In this document: one piece after another, positions 47,447-58,129 of the stretch
How positions within the stretch are numbered: position 1 is the stretch's first letter
Layout: each line of letters opens with the position of its first letter
DNA from: Cerioporus squamosus
Lineage: Eukaryota; Basidiomycota; Agaricomycetes; Polyporales; Polyporaceae
NCBI GenBank assembly: GCA_022592435.1
Contig: JABYQS010000053.1
Location: forward strand, 1-64,000
Direction of reading: 5' to 3'
Length of the DNA: 64,000 nucleotides
The notes under the pieces: generated by a model
Database searches by the model: none
Seen by the model: the letters and a program-made list of their open reading frames with translations, nothing else
What the model was told of the DNA's origin: nothing
Position numbers and translations under genes: made by a program

Positions 47447-47983
47447 TCAGAGCTCGCCCTGGCTCTCGAGAACCTCGCGAGCGTGCTCCTTGGCCTCCTC
47501 GGAGACACGCGGGTCTGTGGGGCGCAGACGGTCAACACCACACGCAAGAGAGATGCGGCGGGGGAGAAGGCACGTACTGTGCAGCGCAGCCTTGTAGCCG
47601 GCGTTGACGCGGGTCTGGTGGAGGTCGTCGCCGCCGTCGCCGGTAGCGAAGCCCTCGCCCTGGAGGACTTCGCGCGCGTGCTGCTTCGCCTCCGCGCTCG
47701 TGTTCGGGTCTAGAGGCGCACAGGACGCGTGAGTAAGTATGCGTGTCTGCGAGAGCGCAGCGGAGGGAGCACACGTACTGTGAAGGGTGGCCTTGTATCC
47801 GCCGAGGACGCGATTGGTCTCGTGGCCGTTCGCGTCGGTGCCCCCGGTGGTGGTCTCAGAGGCACCACCGAGTTGCTCGAGGCGCTCCTGGGCGCGCTCG
47901 CGGGCCTCGTCAGACACGTTGGGGTTGTGGATGGCGGCCTTGAGGCCGGCGGCGACGCGCTTCTCGTGCTCGTAGCTGGACAT
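47447..47983 (-). CDS. Con-6 family protein with three repeats
   Basis: Exons (minus strand) 47983-47779, 47709-47578 and 47514-47447 give 134 residues. Introns are 69 and 63 bp, both with GTACGT donors and both placed inside a Con-6 repeat just before the NP residues. The protein is three Con-6 units at about residues 6-38, 56-86 and 99-130, each with the signature GLKAAIHNPN / GYKATLHNPN / GYKAALHNPR followed by S-EA and a helix. It is small, hydrophilic and without signal peptide or membrane segment. Con-6 was first known as a conidiation-induced gene of Neurospora; in basidiomycetes the role is open, with stress or spore protection often suggested. The identical intron phase in units 1-2 and 2-3 suggests growth by exon duplication. 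Confidence 0.93.
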   Translation of the reverse strand: MSSYEHEKRVAAGLKAAIHNPNVSDEARERAQERLEQLGGASETTTGGTDANGHETNRVLGGYKATLHSTCAPSAALSQTRILTHASCAPLDPNTSAEAKQHAREVLQGEGFATGDGGDDLHQTRVNAGYKAALHSTCLLPRRISLACGVDRLRPTDPRVSEEAKEHAREVLESQGEL

Positions 47984-48090
47984 GGTGATGTGCGTGGGTG
48001 AGAGTGGTGAAGAAGAAAGTGGACTTGGGTTGACTTGAGCAATGAGGAGAGGTTGGATAAGTTGGTGGGAGCGACGCAGAGGGGGTAAGG

Positions 48091-48100
48091 ATTTATATGC
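48091..48100 (-). promoter_or_regulatory. TATA element for the Con-6 gene
   Basis: On the minus strand GCATATAAAT lies about 108 bp before the Con-6 ATG at 47983. It is followed by a short leader, fitting a strongly regulated promoter. Confidence 0.6.
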
Positions 48101-48465
48101 ACAGGAGGTGGGGCTGACGTCAGGATGCGCCGGATAGTTCTTTGCGAGGGGCCCCACTGGTGCGAGTCGTCGTGGTTGCCACAAAGGAGACGGAAACGGT
48201 GGTGGTTGGAAATGGCGAAAGCGGGGACTGGGCGGGGCCGTTGACGATGCGCTTCTGCTGGCCAGGCGTGCTCCACTTAATGCTGACGTCGGCCGCCTCC
48301 TCCGTGCGCCCACACAAGCACAACGTCTCCATTCGCAGGCGGGCGCACGTACGTATGCGTGCGATGACGTGCCACGGATGTTTCGTCGTCGTGTCCACGG
48401 GCTGCACGCACAACAAACGCAATAGACGTTTTGGCTCGCCCGCCGGGAAGAGATGGAGGGGCACG

Positions 48466-48807
48466 TCATGCGTCGAGACCGCTCATCACGTCCTCGAGCC
48501 GACCCCGCACGTCCTCGACTCGCCCTCCTTCCCGCTCCACCGCGTCGGTGTGGAGCAGCTTCAGCGCTGCCCGAGCCTCGCGCGAAAACTCCAACGACCG
48601 CTGCACGCTCGCCTCCACCGCTGCGTCGCTGGGACCCGAGGACGCGTCGCCTGCTGCTGGATCGGTCGTGCTCGAGGAGGCCTGCTGCTGCGGGAGGAGG
48701 GAGGCGAAGTCGAGGTCGGATGCGCGCAGGAGAGCGAGGTCGTGAAGCGTCGAGCTGAGAGGGAGAGGGTGTGTGTCTTTGGAGCCGGGCTTCTGTGAGG
48801 CGGTCAT
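48466..48807 (-). CDS. Small conserved-looking protein of unknown function
   Basis: A single-exon frame of 113 residues. It is not recognised. The N-terminus is Ser/Thr/Leu-rich (KPGSKDTHPLPLSST). The middle is Gln/Ser/Ala-rich and disordered. The C-terminal half has a heptad-like helix from about VQRSLEFSREARAALKLL to the end, possibly a short coiled coil. A degenerate duplicate of its 5' end and upstream region exists at 1196-1372, which supports the start codon and shows that the gene is a conserved unit. It lies head to tail with Con-6 on the same strand, about 480 bp upstream. Confidence 0.65.
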   Translation of the reverse strand: MTASQKPGSKDTHPLPLSSTLHDLALLRASDLDFASLLPQQQASSSTTDPAAGDASSGPSDAAVEASVQRSLEFSREARAALKLLHTDAVEREGGRVEDVRGRLEDVMSGLDA

Positions 48808-49014
48808 ATTCTAAGCGTAGCGGGCGAGAGGGACAGCAACGGAGAGGTGTTTGGAGGCAGCAGCAGCGTCGCCGTCGTGAATGTCCAATGCGACCCGTGG
48901 TGTTCAATTGCAGTAAGCAATGTGCCGTTCCCACGGCTACTGTTGCTATTAGTTCTCGCTCGCAAATAAGATCTACTTACTTGAGTCATCTCATAACGCC
49001 GCAACCCTCTCTGC

Positions 49015-49800
49015 ATGTCCTCACCATATGCATGTCCCTTTGGCGGTCCTTACCTCGACACACCCAAGCCCGCTGACCAGCAGCCCCTCCCGCAGCACGA
49101 ACGCACTCACCAGGGGTGCCCCGCACAGCAAGGTAACGGGGATAAGCCGATTGAGCTGGTGTTCTGCAACCCGGACCTGCTGTGGAAGTCTGACTTCCCG
49201 CAGCCCCGGCTCGGACAGGGCGCGTTTCGCCTGGCATTCCAGTCTGTGCACGAGGTGTGTCTGCTTGCGTGGATGTGAGTTCCTACTGCTGAACACGTTA
49301 CAGGCTCTTGTGGGGACACCGTACCCGTATGTGCAGTATGGCAAGCCGACGACTGCGACGTACAAGCTCGCCGAGAAGGTCCTGCGAGACAGGCTCGAGG
49401 AGCTAGCGGGAGAGCGCGTCGACGAGATGCCCCGAGTGTGAGTCCTGAGCACGATCTTGTTTTCCAATTCGTGATGCTGATGCTGTGTGTCTAGCTACAT
49501 GGTTGGAGGTACGTGATTACATGTTACAACCGCGAGGCAGATCAATACTGACCTACTTATATTGCCGCCTCCAGACAACCCCGAGTCAGGTATGCATGCT
49601 TACACTCCACAATATATAGGCTGCGGCTGATTTTCTGGGTGAACAGACATTTCAGGCGCGAACGGTGCAGGGTGGCCTTCCATCCTCGTGAAGACGGGAG
49701 TATACGAGGAAGCCCGCGGACCGCCGACACATGCTCCACCCACATTGCCGAAGACGTGGAGGAAGCAGTGCGATGGGCGATAGACCGGGAGATGCATGTT
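49015..49800 (+). pseudogene. CECR5-like HAD hydrolase, 5'-truncated and frameshifted
   Basis: Exons 49015-49254, 49304-49437, 49495-49508, 49575-49589 and 49647-about 49795. The text matches the C-terminal half of the HAD family IIA/CECR5-type proteins (yeast YKR070W-like, mitochondrial): PIELVFCNPDLLWKSDF, RLGQGAFRLAF, YPYVQYGKPT and then the motif MVGDNPESDISGAN, spread over two micro-exons of 14 and 15 bp. The N-terminal half with the catalytic DxD nucleophile motif is missing; recognisable sequence starts only at about 49141. In the last exon a C is missing near 49735, which moves THIAEDVEEAVRWAIDREM out of frame. The start at 49015 is only the first in-frame ATG. Truncation makes it a pseudogene even if the frameshift is a read error. 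Confidence 0.8.
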
Positions 49801-52800
49801 AGTACCCAAGGCCCGCGGATTCCTCTATTACCGCCAGCCTCCTCGATTGCCTTCCCTCGCAGGCCAGCTTCGCTTCCGTGTCACAGGCTCAGACGACCCT
49901 GCCGCCTTTCCTTCCGGGGTCGACCTGACGACCGAACACGGTGTTTCGTCCTGCATCCCTCTTCCTGTTATTGCTGGCAACTAGACGCACTCGCCCATCC
50001 GACGTCTGCTCACGAACGTCGATGGGCTCGTCCCTCAGCAAGTAATGGACCTCGCATACGCACAAGAACGTATCCACAAGAGTACCAGTGACGACGTCAA
50101 AGGCACGCGATACTTCCCTGTACTCGTTCGGCCAGCCGTTTGACCTCGCCATGGAAAAAAGTAGATATGCGTTCGCGCTTGTCGGGAGAGACTTCATCGC
50201 GCGCACGCTCCTCACGCACATGACCAGCTTCTATGCCGGAACCGCCGCCAGCCGTCGTTCACACCACTACCCTTTCTCAGGTCAGCCAGCGAGTGTCCAC
50301 ATTGCGTCGACTGGTCGTTCGAGAAAGCGCTGATTACACTCCACACTGTTGCAACAGGTACGGCTCTGTGCTGTCTCGAGCCCTCTGCCTCCCTCTGCAC
50401 TTCCGGAGCACGCCGGGAAGCGCGTCGCAGTTGTGCGCGTGCTGCGCTCCCTGGTATCAGACTCCGTCCGACCTAACCCGTCCGGAAGCCGCGGGTGTGG
50501 GAGGGCTATGTGGACAAGGAGATACCGGTGAGGCAGAACAGTGCAGGACTGCTGCGCATACTCTTCGACAGCGCGGTTGAATACGGCTACCCTTGAACGG
50601 GTACCGGCCAGACTGCGACCCTGCCACTCCGCTCCCGTCGTCCGTCCAAAGGCTACCGTGCGGCGTGAGTTCGTGGAGGACGAGGACAGGGTGGAGAGCG
50701 GCGCAGAGGAGCCCTGATGTTATCACCGCCAATGTTCACGGTTTGGTTCTCGACGCCCGGCGTACCCCGCTTCTGCGTACTCGTCTGCCACTCTCGCTCC
50801 TGGCCTTCTCGGACCTCCGCTGCGCTCGCGGTGTACTAGACCCAACATTGTTCTACAGTCGCATAAACCCGTTCGCTCCATCGTCTGTCCTCGTCGGTGG
50901 CTGTACGCTCCTCGGTCTGCGCATGCCATGTCACAGCATGGGCACAAGCGTACCATCGATAGCGCTATCCCTCGTCTGAGTGTTGCTGCGCGCAATCTTC
51001 ACGATGCCCCTCACCTCGCTCGTGTAGCCAGAATCTGTCCAGAAATTCAGAAATCAAGCAGGGCGGAGTCGGATCAAAGACAGACATTGGCGGTCGTCGT
51101 GTTCATACGGCGACGAGGTTCAGGTACGTCGCTACAGAGTCGATCACTTGTGTCCCCTTGTCGTTCAGAGCATAGGCACCGCGGTATGTGCGTGGACGCC
51201 CGCGCATATGCTGATCGTCCGCATGCGCGAGTCAGAGCACGTCGGTGGGTTGTTCCACATAGTCGTCCCATCCTCCGCATGCTTTGCCCCGTTTGCGTAG
51301 TGCCGACCTCCGCTAGGTTCTCCTCATCGCATCCGCCATAGACCAGAGCCTTGCGGGTCTCGTTACGCTGCAGTCCCAGACCTGACAGGAACGTATACAG
51401 AGGAGTTGTCCCTGGACTCGCTCGGTATGTCCTCTGTTGTCGTCTACGCCTGGACGCTTCTTGATCTATGCATGCTACAGTATGTCTCCGGAACTGTCCG
51501 TCGCGCCGGAGACCGCACGCCAGCCTGAGTCTAGCATCGCAAGACACATCCTGCTCTACGGCGTGTGCCATCCGCCGTACCCGGACAACCTCAGGTCGTC
51601 CGGAAAGCGTTGCAAGACGCGAACTCCCAGGCTTCAGGCCACGGTGCATATCACACTGCGGTCGACGTCTTCAACGTCGGAAGGTCGCACAGCATCGTCT
51701 GGGTGGCGGGCATCGCGAGCTTTCCGGACACCGCACATCAACCGTGCATGCCCTGCAAGCACACCGCTTGCTGAGGGCGGTATCACGTCTATTCGTGCTT
51801 CAGGTACGTGCACTCTAGACATCTCACATCACGTCTTACCTTCCTATATCGCATTTACGACCCAGTTCGCATAGGATAGGCCGGAGATTCGGGAGCCAAG
51901 TGGCCAACCTCACCGTGCAAGACGATGGCGGTATTGGGTCTGGCAGGTACGCTATCTCCGTCTCGAGAGAAACCGCTTGTATGACGCATTACGTGTCATG
52001 GCGTGTAGTGCTCGTAGCTCTACGATCCACTCCCACCGTGCGCGTGGCATGTTCCGTCCGGTCGCAGGATGAGGACGAGGGCTTACCGTCTCGCCGGCTG
52101 CAGGCATCTTCGCCTGCATATCGGGATTCGCGGCTCGTGCCATTCGGCACGGCGAGCTCGCACTGGAGGCCTTCCGTGGATCGTGCGCGCGTTCGTTCGG
52201 TGACATCACGCTGTCTTCGTGCCGTGGTGCGCTGAGATCAGTATCGTTGGCATGAGAACCTCGTCCATCAGCAAAGGGACACAGATCCGACATAGCGAGA
52301 CGCGACTTCTCCCCTGCAGTCCGACGATATAGGTCAACATCAATACGATAAGCGGACGCGGCGACGCATAGACAAACGGCAGACCCGCCGGCAGCTGCAT
52401 CGTATGGTATAGTACATATGTATGTATCAAGAGTCCAAACCTTCACGAGCTGACGAGAAAAAGAAACATCTTTCACAAAATTGCGCGCGCGATCTTCACG
52501 TTCGTAAGCCATCCACCCGTTGTGTGCGGCCGACGCCCTCGTCCTCCTCGCTGCAGCCTACTCGCAACCGCCTTCAGACCGATTTGGATGGAGTGTCCCC
52601 GCCCCCGTCTCGAGTCGCGAACACATGAAGCTTGCCGGTGTCGCTGCGGAAGTAAATGATGACTACGGGCGTGCAGCTAGAGCATGGAGGACACGCTCGT
52701 CCTAGGGTTGCACAGCCTGAGCGAGACTTGAGATATTCTATGAGTCGAGTACGCGCAGCGGGCACTCGGGCAACAGAATCTGGTCATGAGCGGAGAGGTC

Positions 52801-53210
52801 GCACGCAATGGTCGTGCGGAAGCGGTGCACATCGCTTGTGGAGTCCAATCACACCGTTCAAGGGCTTGGTGATGTCCGGTACGGCGCACGGATGTGCGCG
52901 CTACCATGGTCATGACCGGGAGCTCGATGTAGATGAGCCCTCACGAGGCAAAGCAGGACCACTTGCTCGTGGTCGATGGAGAGTCGAGACGATCCACAAG
53001 TACGCATTCGGGTAGCAGGGAAACAGAGGGTCGAGGAGATGCGGGATTGTGGAGGCAGCCACGGAGAGGAGGAAATAGGAAGGTCCGAGTTTGGAGTGTC
53101 TGGGTGTAGTCGTGTCGAGCAGACGAAGTACATGTCTGCCCGAGTCTGGACGTTCAAGTGGTCAGTCAAAGTTCGGCGCAATCTGCGTGAAGTGGGTATG
53201 ACGAACCTGC
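49800..53210. other. Gene-poor stretch with coding-like fragments
   Basis: No intact gene recognised. Short protein-like pieces occur on the plus strand, for example 50088-50333 (FDLAMEKSRYAFALVGRDF), 50340-50593, and 51565-51774 (ALQDANSQASGHGAYHTAV). They are separated by stops, without a consistent splice pattern. These look like remains of one or more decayed genes. Confidence 0.45.
50340..50593 (+). pseudogene. Fragment of an unknown gene, related to the fragment at 58.6-58.9 kb
   Basis: One frame reads KRVAVVRVLRSLV-DSVRPNPSG, and a second, in the same area, reads VWEGYVDKEIPVRQ then ILFDSAVEYGYP and a stop. The minus strand at 58608-58899 contains KRVAVVRVLR, PFRPNPS and VEYGSP in the same order. 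The family is not recognised. Confidence 0.5.
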
Positions 53211-55159
53211 TCAGTCCCCAAGATCATCTTGATGGTATGAGGCACTCAAGATGAGCGTCCTTGCAGGATTGAGAGGACAAGGAGCAAAGCATAACATGAT
53301 CACCGGCGATATCGGCTCGTAACCGTGTCTCAGGGCACGCGTACGACCCTTCGTCTTGAACTTGAACCTCCTCCGGAGATCTCGCCACCGTAAGACGTGA
53401 TCCTGCGAACAGTCATGCAGAGCATCGGTTGAGAATGTGCTGATCTTCTCCTCCAACAAGGTGCTTGCATCCCGCTCTGTACCTCCACTGCCGACTGTCA
53501 CGGTCGCCCATATAGCAGTAGGCTTGCGCGGAGTTCCGGATGGCCCACCGTGCTGACATTGCCCTACCTTAATGATGATGTGATGATAGTCCGTCTTGAA
53601 AACGTATGCAGTTGGCAGATTGGAGTCGGCCGTCCAGGGAGAGTGAAGCCCGGCTTCACGAATCTCGAAGTCCTTCGACGCAGAATCAAGGAGGAACCTC
53701 TGAATGCAAGCTTCAGGAAAGCGGATAGGTGCGTGGAAGGCGAGCTGCATCGGAATAGCTGGGATGAATATGGACATGGAGGGGTCTGATAGTCGAACAC
53801 TGGGCCTGGCACGTTGCTGCGCAGGCCGATGTCTTATGAGGACATCTTGCCATTGCCAGTACCTATCAAACTTGTCGCCGTCTGATGTGTTGGGGTGCAT
53901 CTCAAACGTACGATGCTGGAAGACCCGGTACGAAGGGCGGCGACGTGAGCCCCCTTGACTGTCAGGATCGGGTTCAAGATGAAGGAGGACACGACGACCT
54001 CGGTCCGAAGTCCAGTACAGATCTCCAAAAACTTCACCTCTCCGTGTGAGTATCGGTATATGGGCCCGGATACCAGTTGGAGTGATGGTGAATGACATGG
54101 CATTCACATTCTCACCTCGCATCTCGAGGGCTGCATCCTGTTTACTGGTCAGCGACTACGCGCATCAACCGATGTTTCTCGACTTACGTCGTCGGTTGAA
54201 TCAGGCGGCATTTGTGTTTGTTTCGGGGGCGTATATAGAATCTGCGGGAGCTTTACTGATGCGCTGAGGGTGAAGTCTGACGGCGACGCAGCAAAGAGAC
54301 AATTCTCCTGAGAAGTGTCAGCGGTGTGTGATCTTCTCCAAGCAAAGAGCGTCGTGTCCGCCGACTCCTTCATGATCTCCTCCTGTAGTCGTCGGAATGC
54401 ATTCCTGCCTTCACCGTAAAGTGGAGGCATGTGGATATTAAAAAGTCCAAGGAGGCAGTATGCCTCGTCCTCCGGACGCGTGGTCTGGCGCCATTGGAAC
54501 CAACCCATTCGCTGAGCGATGCTGAACTCCGTATGACTGACTTGGAGCCGGAGCACGACCGCGGGGATGTTGTACCAATGTTCCAGCAAATCTGCGAGGT
54601 CTGCTTTTGTTCCTATGAATTCCCAAGATGACGAGAGAAACACGAAGAAGCGAGGAGCAATGAGTTCCTGCAGAGTCCACCCCCGCTTGAACCAGCAGCT
54701 CCCCAGAAATAGATTGTACCGCCAGTCGCCGTAAGGTTCTAGATAGTCGGGTTCCATCTCGAGGTCTTCCAATGAGAAGGCAACAGTGTCGACATCCCGC
54801 AAGTATCCATAACAGATAGTTGCGAGCGCATAGTAGCGGAACATGGAGTTGATCGTCTCAGAGAGCTCAGCGCTGCTCGTCTTGTCGATGCAGCAGGTGT
54901 CGATCCAGACCCACTTGTAGCCATGGCTCTCCGCGAGCTCACAGCACCTCCGGATCTTCTCGGACACGACATTGCGGGGATTCGTGCCGTCCTTGACGCA
55001 GCTCTCCTCGATCTTCCGGACATCCTGGAACGACTGCTCCGGGGGTCCGTCCTCGGGCTTGTTGTTCCAGACATGCGAGAGGGCTGCGAAGCCATCCGGG
55101 ACGTCTTCGGGGGACGCGAAGAAGTGGAGCTCGGCGCGGTCGGTGCTGAAGACCCACAT
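53211..55159 (-). CDS. HET-domain protein gene 2
   Basis: Exons (minus strand) 55159-54188 and 54137-53211 give 632 residues. The single 50-bp phase-0 intron has a GTAAGT donor and CAG acceptor at the same place as in the other HET genes here. HET proteins mediate non-self recognition and cell death after hyphal fusion. The HET core has FAALSHVW at about residues 24-31 and WIDTCCIDK at 85-93. It is followed by GWTLQELIAP (160-169), FSIAQRMGW, EDEAYCLLGLF and PPLYGEGRNAF (245-255). The second exon is the usual C-terminal region of this family, without recognisable NACHT or repeat domains. The frame is intact, including the threonine lost to a stop in HET gene 1. Start at MWVFSTDRAELHF, conserved in all complete paralogues here. 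Confidence 0.92.
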
Positions 55160-56350
55160 CGGAGAGATCTCCAGAGACAGTGAGGAAACGATGCATCGAG
55201 CAACATCCGAGAGAATCGCTCACCTTCGAAGAGGTCAAGGCACTGTAATGCGATCGGGGACCCACTCGACGACTGCGGATGAGGGATGATGCGAAGCGGA
55301 ACGATGGGAGGACAAGGACGGGACTTGTCAACGATCCTGCGACGTGTAGAGTCGCTACAGCGAGAGCACGGTATGACGGCGATGGGAAGCGATGGCGGAT
55401 GCGGTCGTAGGGGTGCCGAAGCTGTTGAGCGTTGCAGAAGAGGAAGGGGAGGAGGAAGAGGAGAAGAGAGGGAGACAGGACAGGAGAGCCTAGGAAGAGG
55501 ATACAGCCCCGTTGTCGCACTGAGGCAAGGCAGGAACATCGTGGCATGGCGGTTCCTAGGTTTCCTGTCAGACAAAGTTCAGCAGATAACGATCCAATAC
55601 CAGGCGCTGCTCGCCGTTCCGGTAGCCCAAAATATCCGGGCGTAGCGGGAGGATAGACATCGCTTTGTCAAGGGGCTTCCCGCATCTTGGACGAGTCCGA
55701 GAGATGGAGCAGAGAGCGATGCTCAGGATTTAGGGCACCACGAGCGAGAGTAGATGTACGTATGCCGGCGGTAGAGTCGTCTTGAGAGAGGGCTCGTCGT
55801 GGTAGTGAAGAGCGCTGCGACGTGACACATCGATGGTAGTGCTCTCTCAGTCTGCCCAGTGGCCTGACAGTATCACAGATCTGTTGCACCAAGTTCATCA
55901 GGTCGATTGTGAGGGTCGACGTTTACTGGGCGATGGACATCAGGAGTGTGGAGGATGAACTCTAAGTATATTGAGCACCGTCGACGCACGAATCGGAAAT
56001 GTTCGGCGAGAAGTGCGCTCTGACAGGACCGCATAGCGTCGACCTACACCGTAGCCTTCGGGCGGATTTGGTACAAGCAAGAGTCGAGATACATGACGCT
56101 GCTCGCAGGGGCTCGCATGGCCGCCCAGACCGAGAGCAAGCGACACAACGCAAGAAGTTCTACAACAGATGGATGAGAGATATTGATTCTGCAAGTATAT
56201 GAAAGCGTACCTTCTCCGTCGCAATTTTAGCTTTGGCCTGGTGGTCGTTGTAAAGAGAGTGCTGGTCCTGCCAGTGCGGCCGCGAGTTCAAGTAGCGCCA
56301 GCGAGCTAGTGGCGCGCGTCGCGCCTTCGTTCTCCTCGTCTCCTTCCTCC
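55160..56350. other. Intergenic stretch between HET gene 2 and the GatB/YqeY gene
   Basis: The two genes are divergent, so promoters of both should lie here. No TATA element was recognised. A 67-codon plus frame at 55999-56202 is the longest oddity, but it has no family. Confidence 0.45.
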
Positions 56351-57238
56351 ATGTTTCGTCTTCTCCAAACTCCGACAACTACATGTCGTTCACACTCGCT
56401 GCATACTCTGTCTCGACATAGGCCACGAGCTTTGTCAAGACCAGCTCTCCAACTGCGACATGCCTCAGCGGATGCCAGCAGCAGCAGCACCAGCGGTGAG
56501 TCCAAGAGCATCCTCGACCACGTCCAGGACTCAACTGTCTTATGAACCACGCAAGACATCCGCGCGACACTTATAGCAGAGCTGAAGAACGCAATGAAGG
56601 TGTGTCCCTGCTCGCATTTGCTCGCGCGCGTTCAACACCGCCCACACTCGTGCGCACAGACGAAGGACACAGTGAAGTCCATAACTATCCGGGTATGTCG
56701 TGCCTCCCGTCTCCATAATCCATCCCATATTCATCCTCATTCCATGTGCAGTCAGTCCTATCGGAAGTCTACGCCGCAGACAAGGCCGCATCCGGGACCG
56801 CGCCGCCCTCTGCCATCGTGACCATCCTGCGCAAAGCCGCGACACGACGTGTACGTCCCTCATGGCCTAAGTCTCCGTCCCTCGCACCGTCCTCAGATGC
56901 ATCGTCACTCCTCTCGCTTCCCAATCGTTCCCGCTTCGCAGACGGACGCAGCAGCCGAGTTCGCAAAGGCGTCCCGCCCAGACCTCGCTGAGAAGGAACA
57001 GCACGAAGCCACGATCCTGCAAGCATTCCTGCCCCCGCTCCTTCCGGAAGCCGACATCGACCGCGTGCTTCGTGAAGTCGTTGCGACACCTGCCATTGCC
57101 GAGGCGGTCGCGAAGGGCCCGCCGCAGAAGGCGCTTGGTCAGGTCTTCAAGGCTTTCTACGCGCAGGTGGACAAGTCCTCCGTCGATCCCGACTTGGTCC
57201 GGCGACGCGCGCAGGCGTTGCTCGCTGCCGCGAAGTGA
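56351..57238 (+). CDS. AIM41: GatB/YqeY-domain mitochondrial protein, AIM41-like
   Basis: Exons 56351-56495, 56556-56599, 56660-56692, 56752-56850 and 56942-57238 give 205 residues. The N-terminus (about 45 residues) is rich in Arg, Ser and Leu with no acidic residue, a typical mitochondrial presequence. The rest is the YqeY fold: IRATLIAELKNAMK, TKDTVKSITIRSVLSEV, then EFAKASRPDLAEKE, ILQAFLPPLLPEADI and a C-terminal ALGQVFKAFYAQVD. YqeY proteins resemble the tail of the GatB amidotransferase subunit; their exact role is unsettled, and yeast AIM41 is linked to mitochondrial inheritance. All five exons join in frame through short GT..AG introns. The length agrees with the family. It sits alone between HET genes 2 and 3. 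Confidence 0.92.
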
Positions 57239-57490
57239 TTCTGCTGGAGGCTGTTCGATGTGCGAACACGTACTCTACACATGTATAATCATCCAGGTTA
57301 ATTGACATCCTCATGCTCATCTGAACAACATGTTGCCTGCAGCGTGACACGCCCATCCGGGGTAATTAGCACGATTCGTTCATCCAAGATTGACGGCCGG
57401 GACGACGTCGTTCGGGAGCAGTGGACGGACACCGCGAGGCGGAGACAAATTGCCATGCAGTCAGTCGCACGAGTGCCTTGCAGGTTCAGC
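57239..57490. other. Short intergenic stretch before the MITE
   Basis: Downstream flank of the GatB/YqeY gene. No gene seen. Confidence 0.4.
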
Positions 57491-58129
57491 TACAGTGTTC
57501 CCCCGCTCCTTGAGACACCCCCGGTCCTTGAGACAGACACCTCTGCCGGTCGTAATATTGCCTTTAAAATCGCGGAAAAATGCGCGATAAGTCAGTGTTA
57601 CGATTAAACCTCCTAGTACAGTGTTCCGGCGGTGTGAGGTGGTGCAAATGTTGAGCTATTCTGTGATTGTATGTCATGAACTGACTTTCCCAGTTGTGTC
57701 GGCTGCTTTTCATAGGATGCTCGCAGTTTTCCCATCCGGAAGGATCTAGGAGTTATTTCCCGATGGTATAACATGATTTCAGATTGCTGCTGGGATGGCA
57801 GATACTGTCTGTTTCAAAACCGAAATGCCGGTCATTCGAGGACGACATAGAAGCAGTAGCGCCGAGAATCCTGGCGCATGAGAACGCTGACATATCGACC
57901 CGGTAAGGCAATTATGGCTGTCTCAAGGAGTGGGGGACACCTTTTCTCTGTACCTTTACTGTTCTGTCTCTTTCGCACTCACTTCTTGACATAACCATTC
58001 AGAAAATATTCTGGCAGTACTTCAGTACCTAATAAATGCTCCCAAATTGTTGTCAGTGGATAGAACGTCACTGCAGCCTCATTATCAGTGGCCGAAAATC
58101 CGTGTCTCAAGGAGCGGGGGAACACTGTA
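57491..58129. mobile_element. Mariner/pogo-type MITE with perfect 26-bp inverted ends and TA target sites
   Basis: The left end at 57493-57518 begins CAGTGTTCCCCCGCTCCTTG and continues AGACAC. The right end at 58102-58127 is its exact reverse complement. Both ends are flanked by TA (57491-57492 and 58128-58129), the target duplication of Tc1/mariner-superfamily elements, and the CAGTG start resembles pogo/Fot1-type ends. The element is 635 bp and has no transposase frame, so it is non-autonomous. Further worn copies of the end motif lie inside, at about 57520-57537 and 57921-57940. The interior is AT-richer than the surroundings. Perfect ends suggest recent mobility, with the transposase supplied from elsewhere. 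Confidence 0.88.

Noticed and set aside
47447..48934. A 495-codon minus-strand open frame across Con-6 and the 113-residue gene
   Set aside because: It reads through clear introns and two genes with separate starts; it is a chance frame in GC-rich DNA.
50000..53200. Retrotransposon coding region
   Set aside because: No reverse transcriptase, integrase or protease motif and no long terminal repeats were seen.
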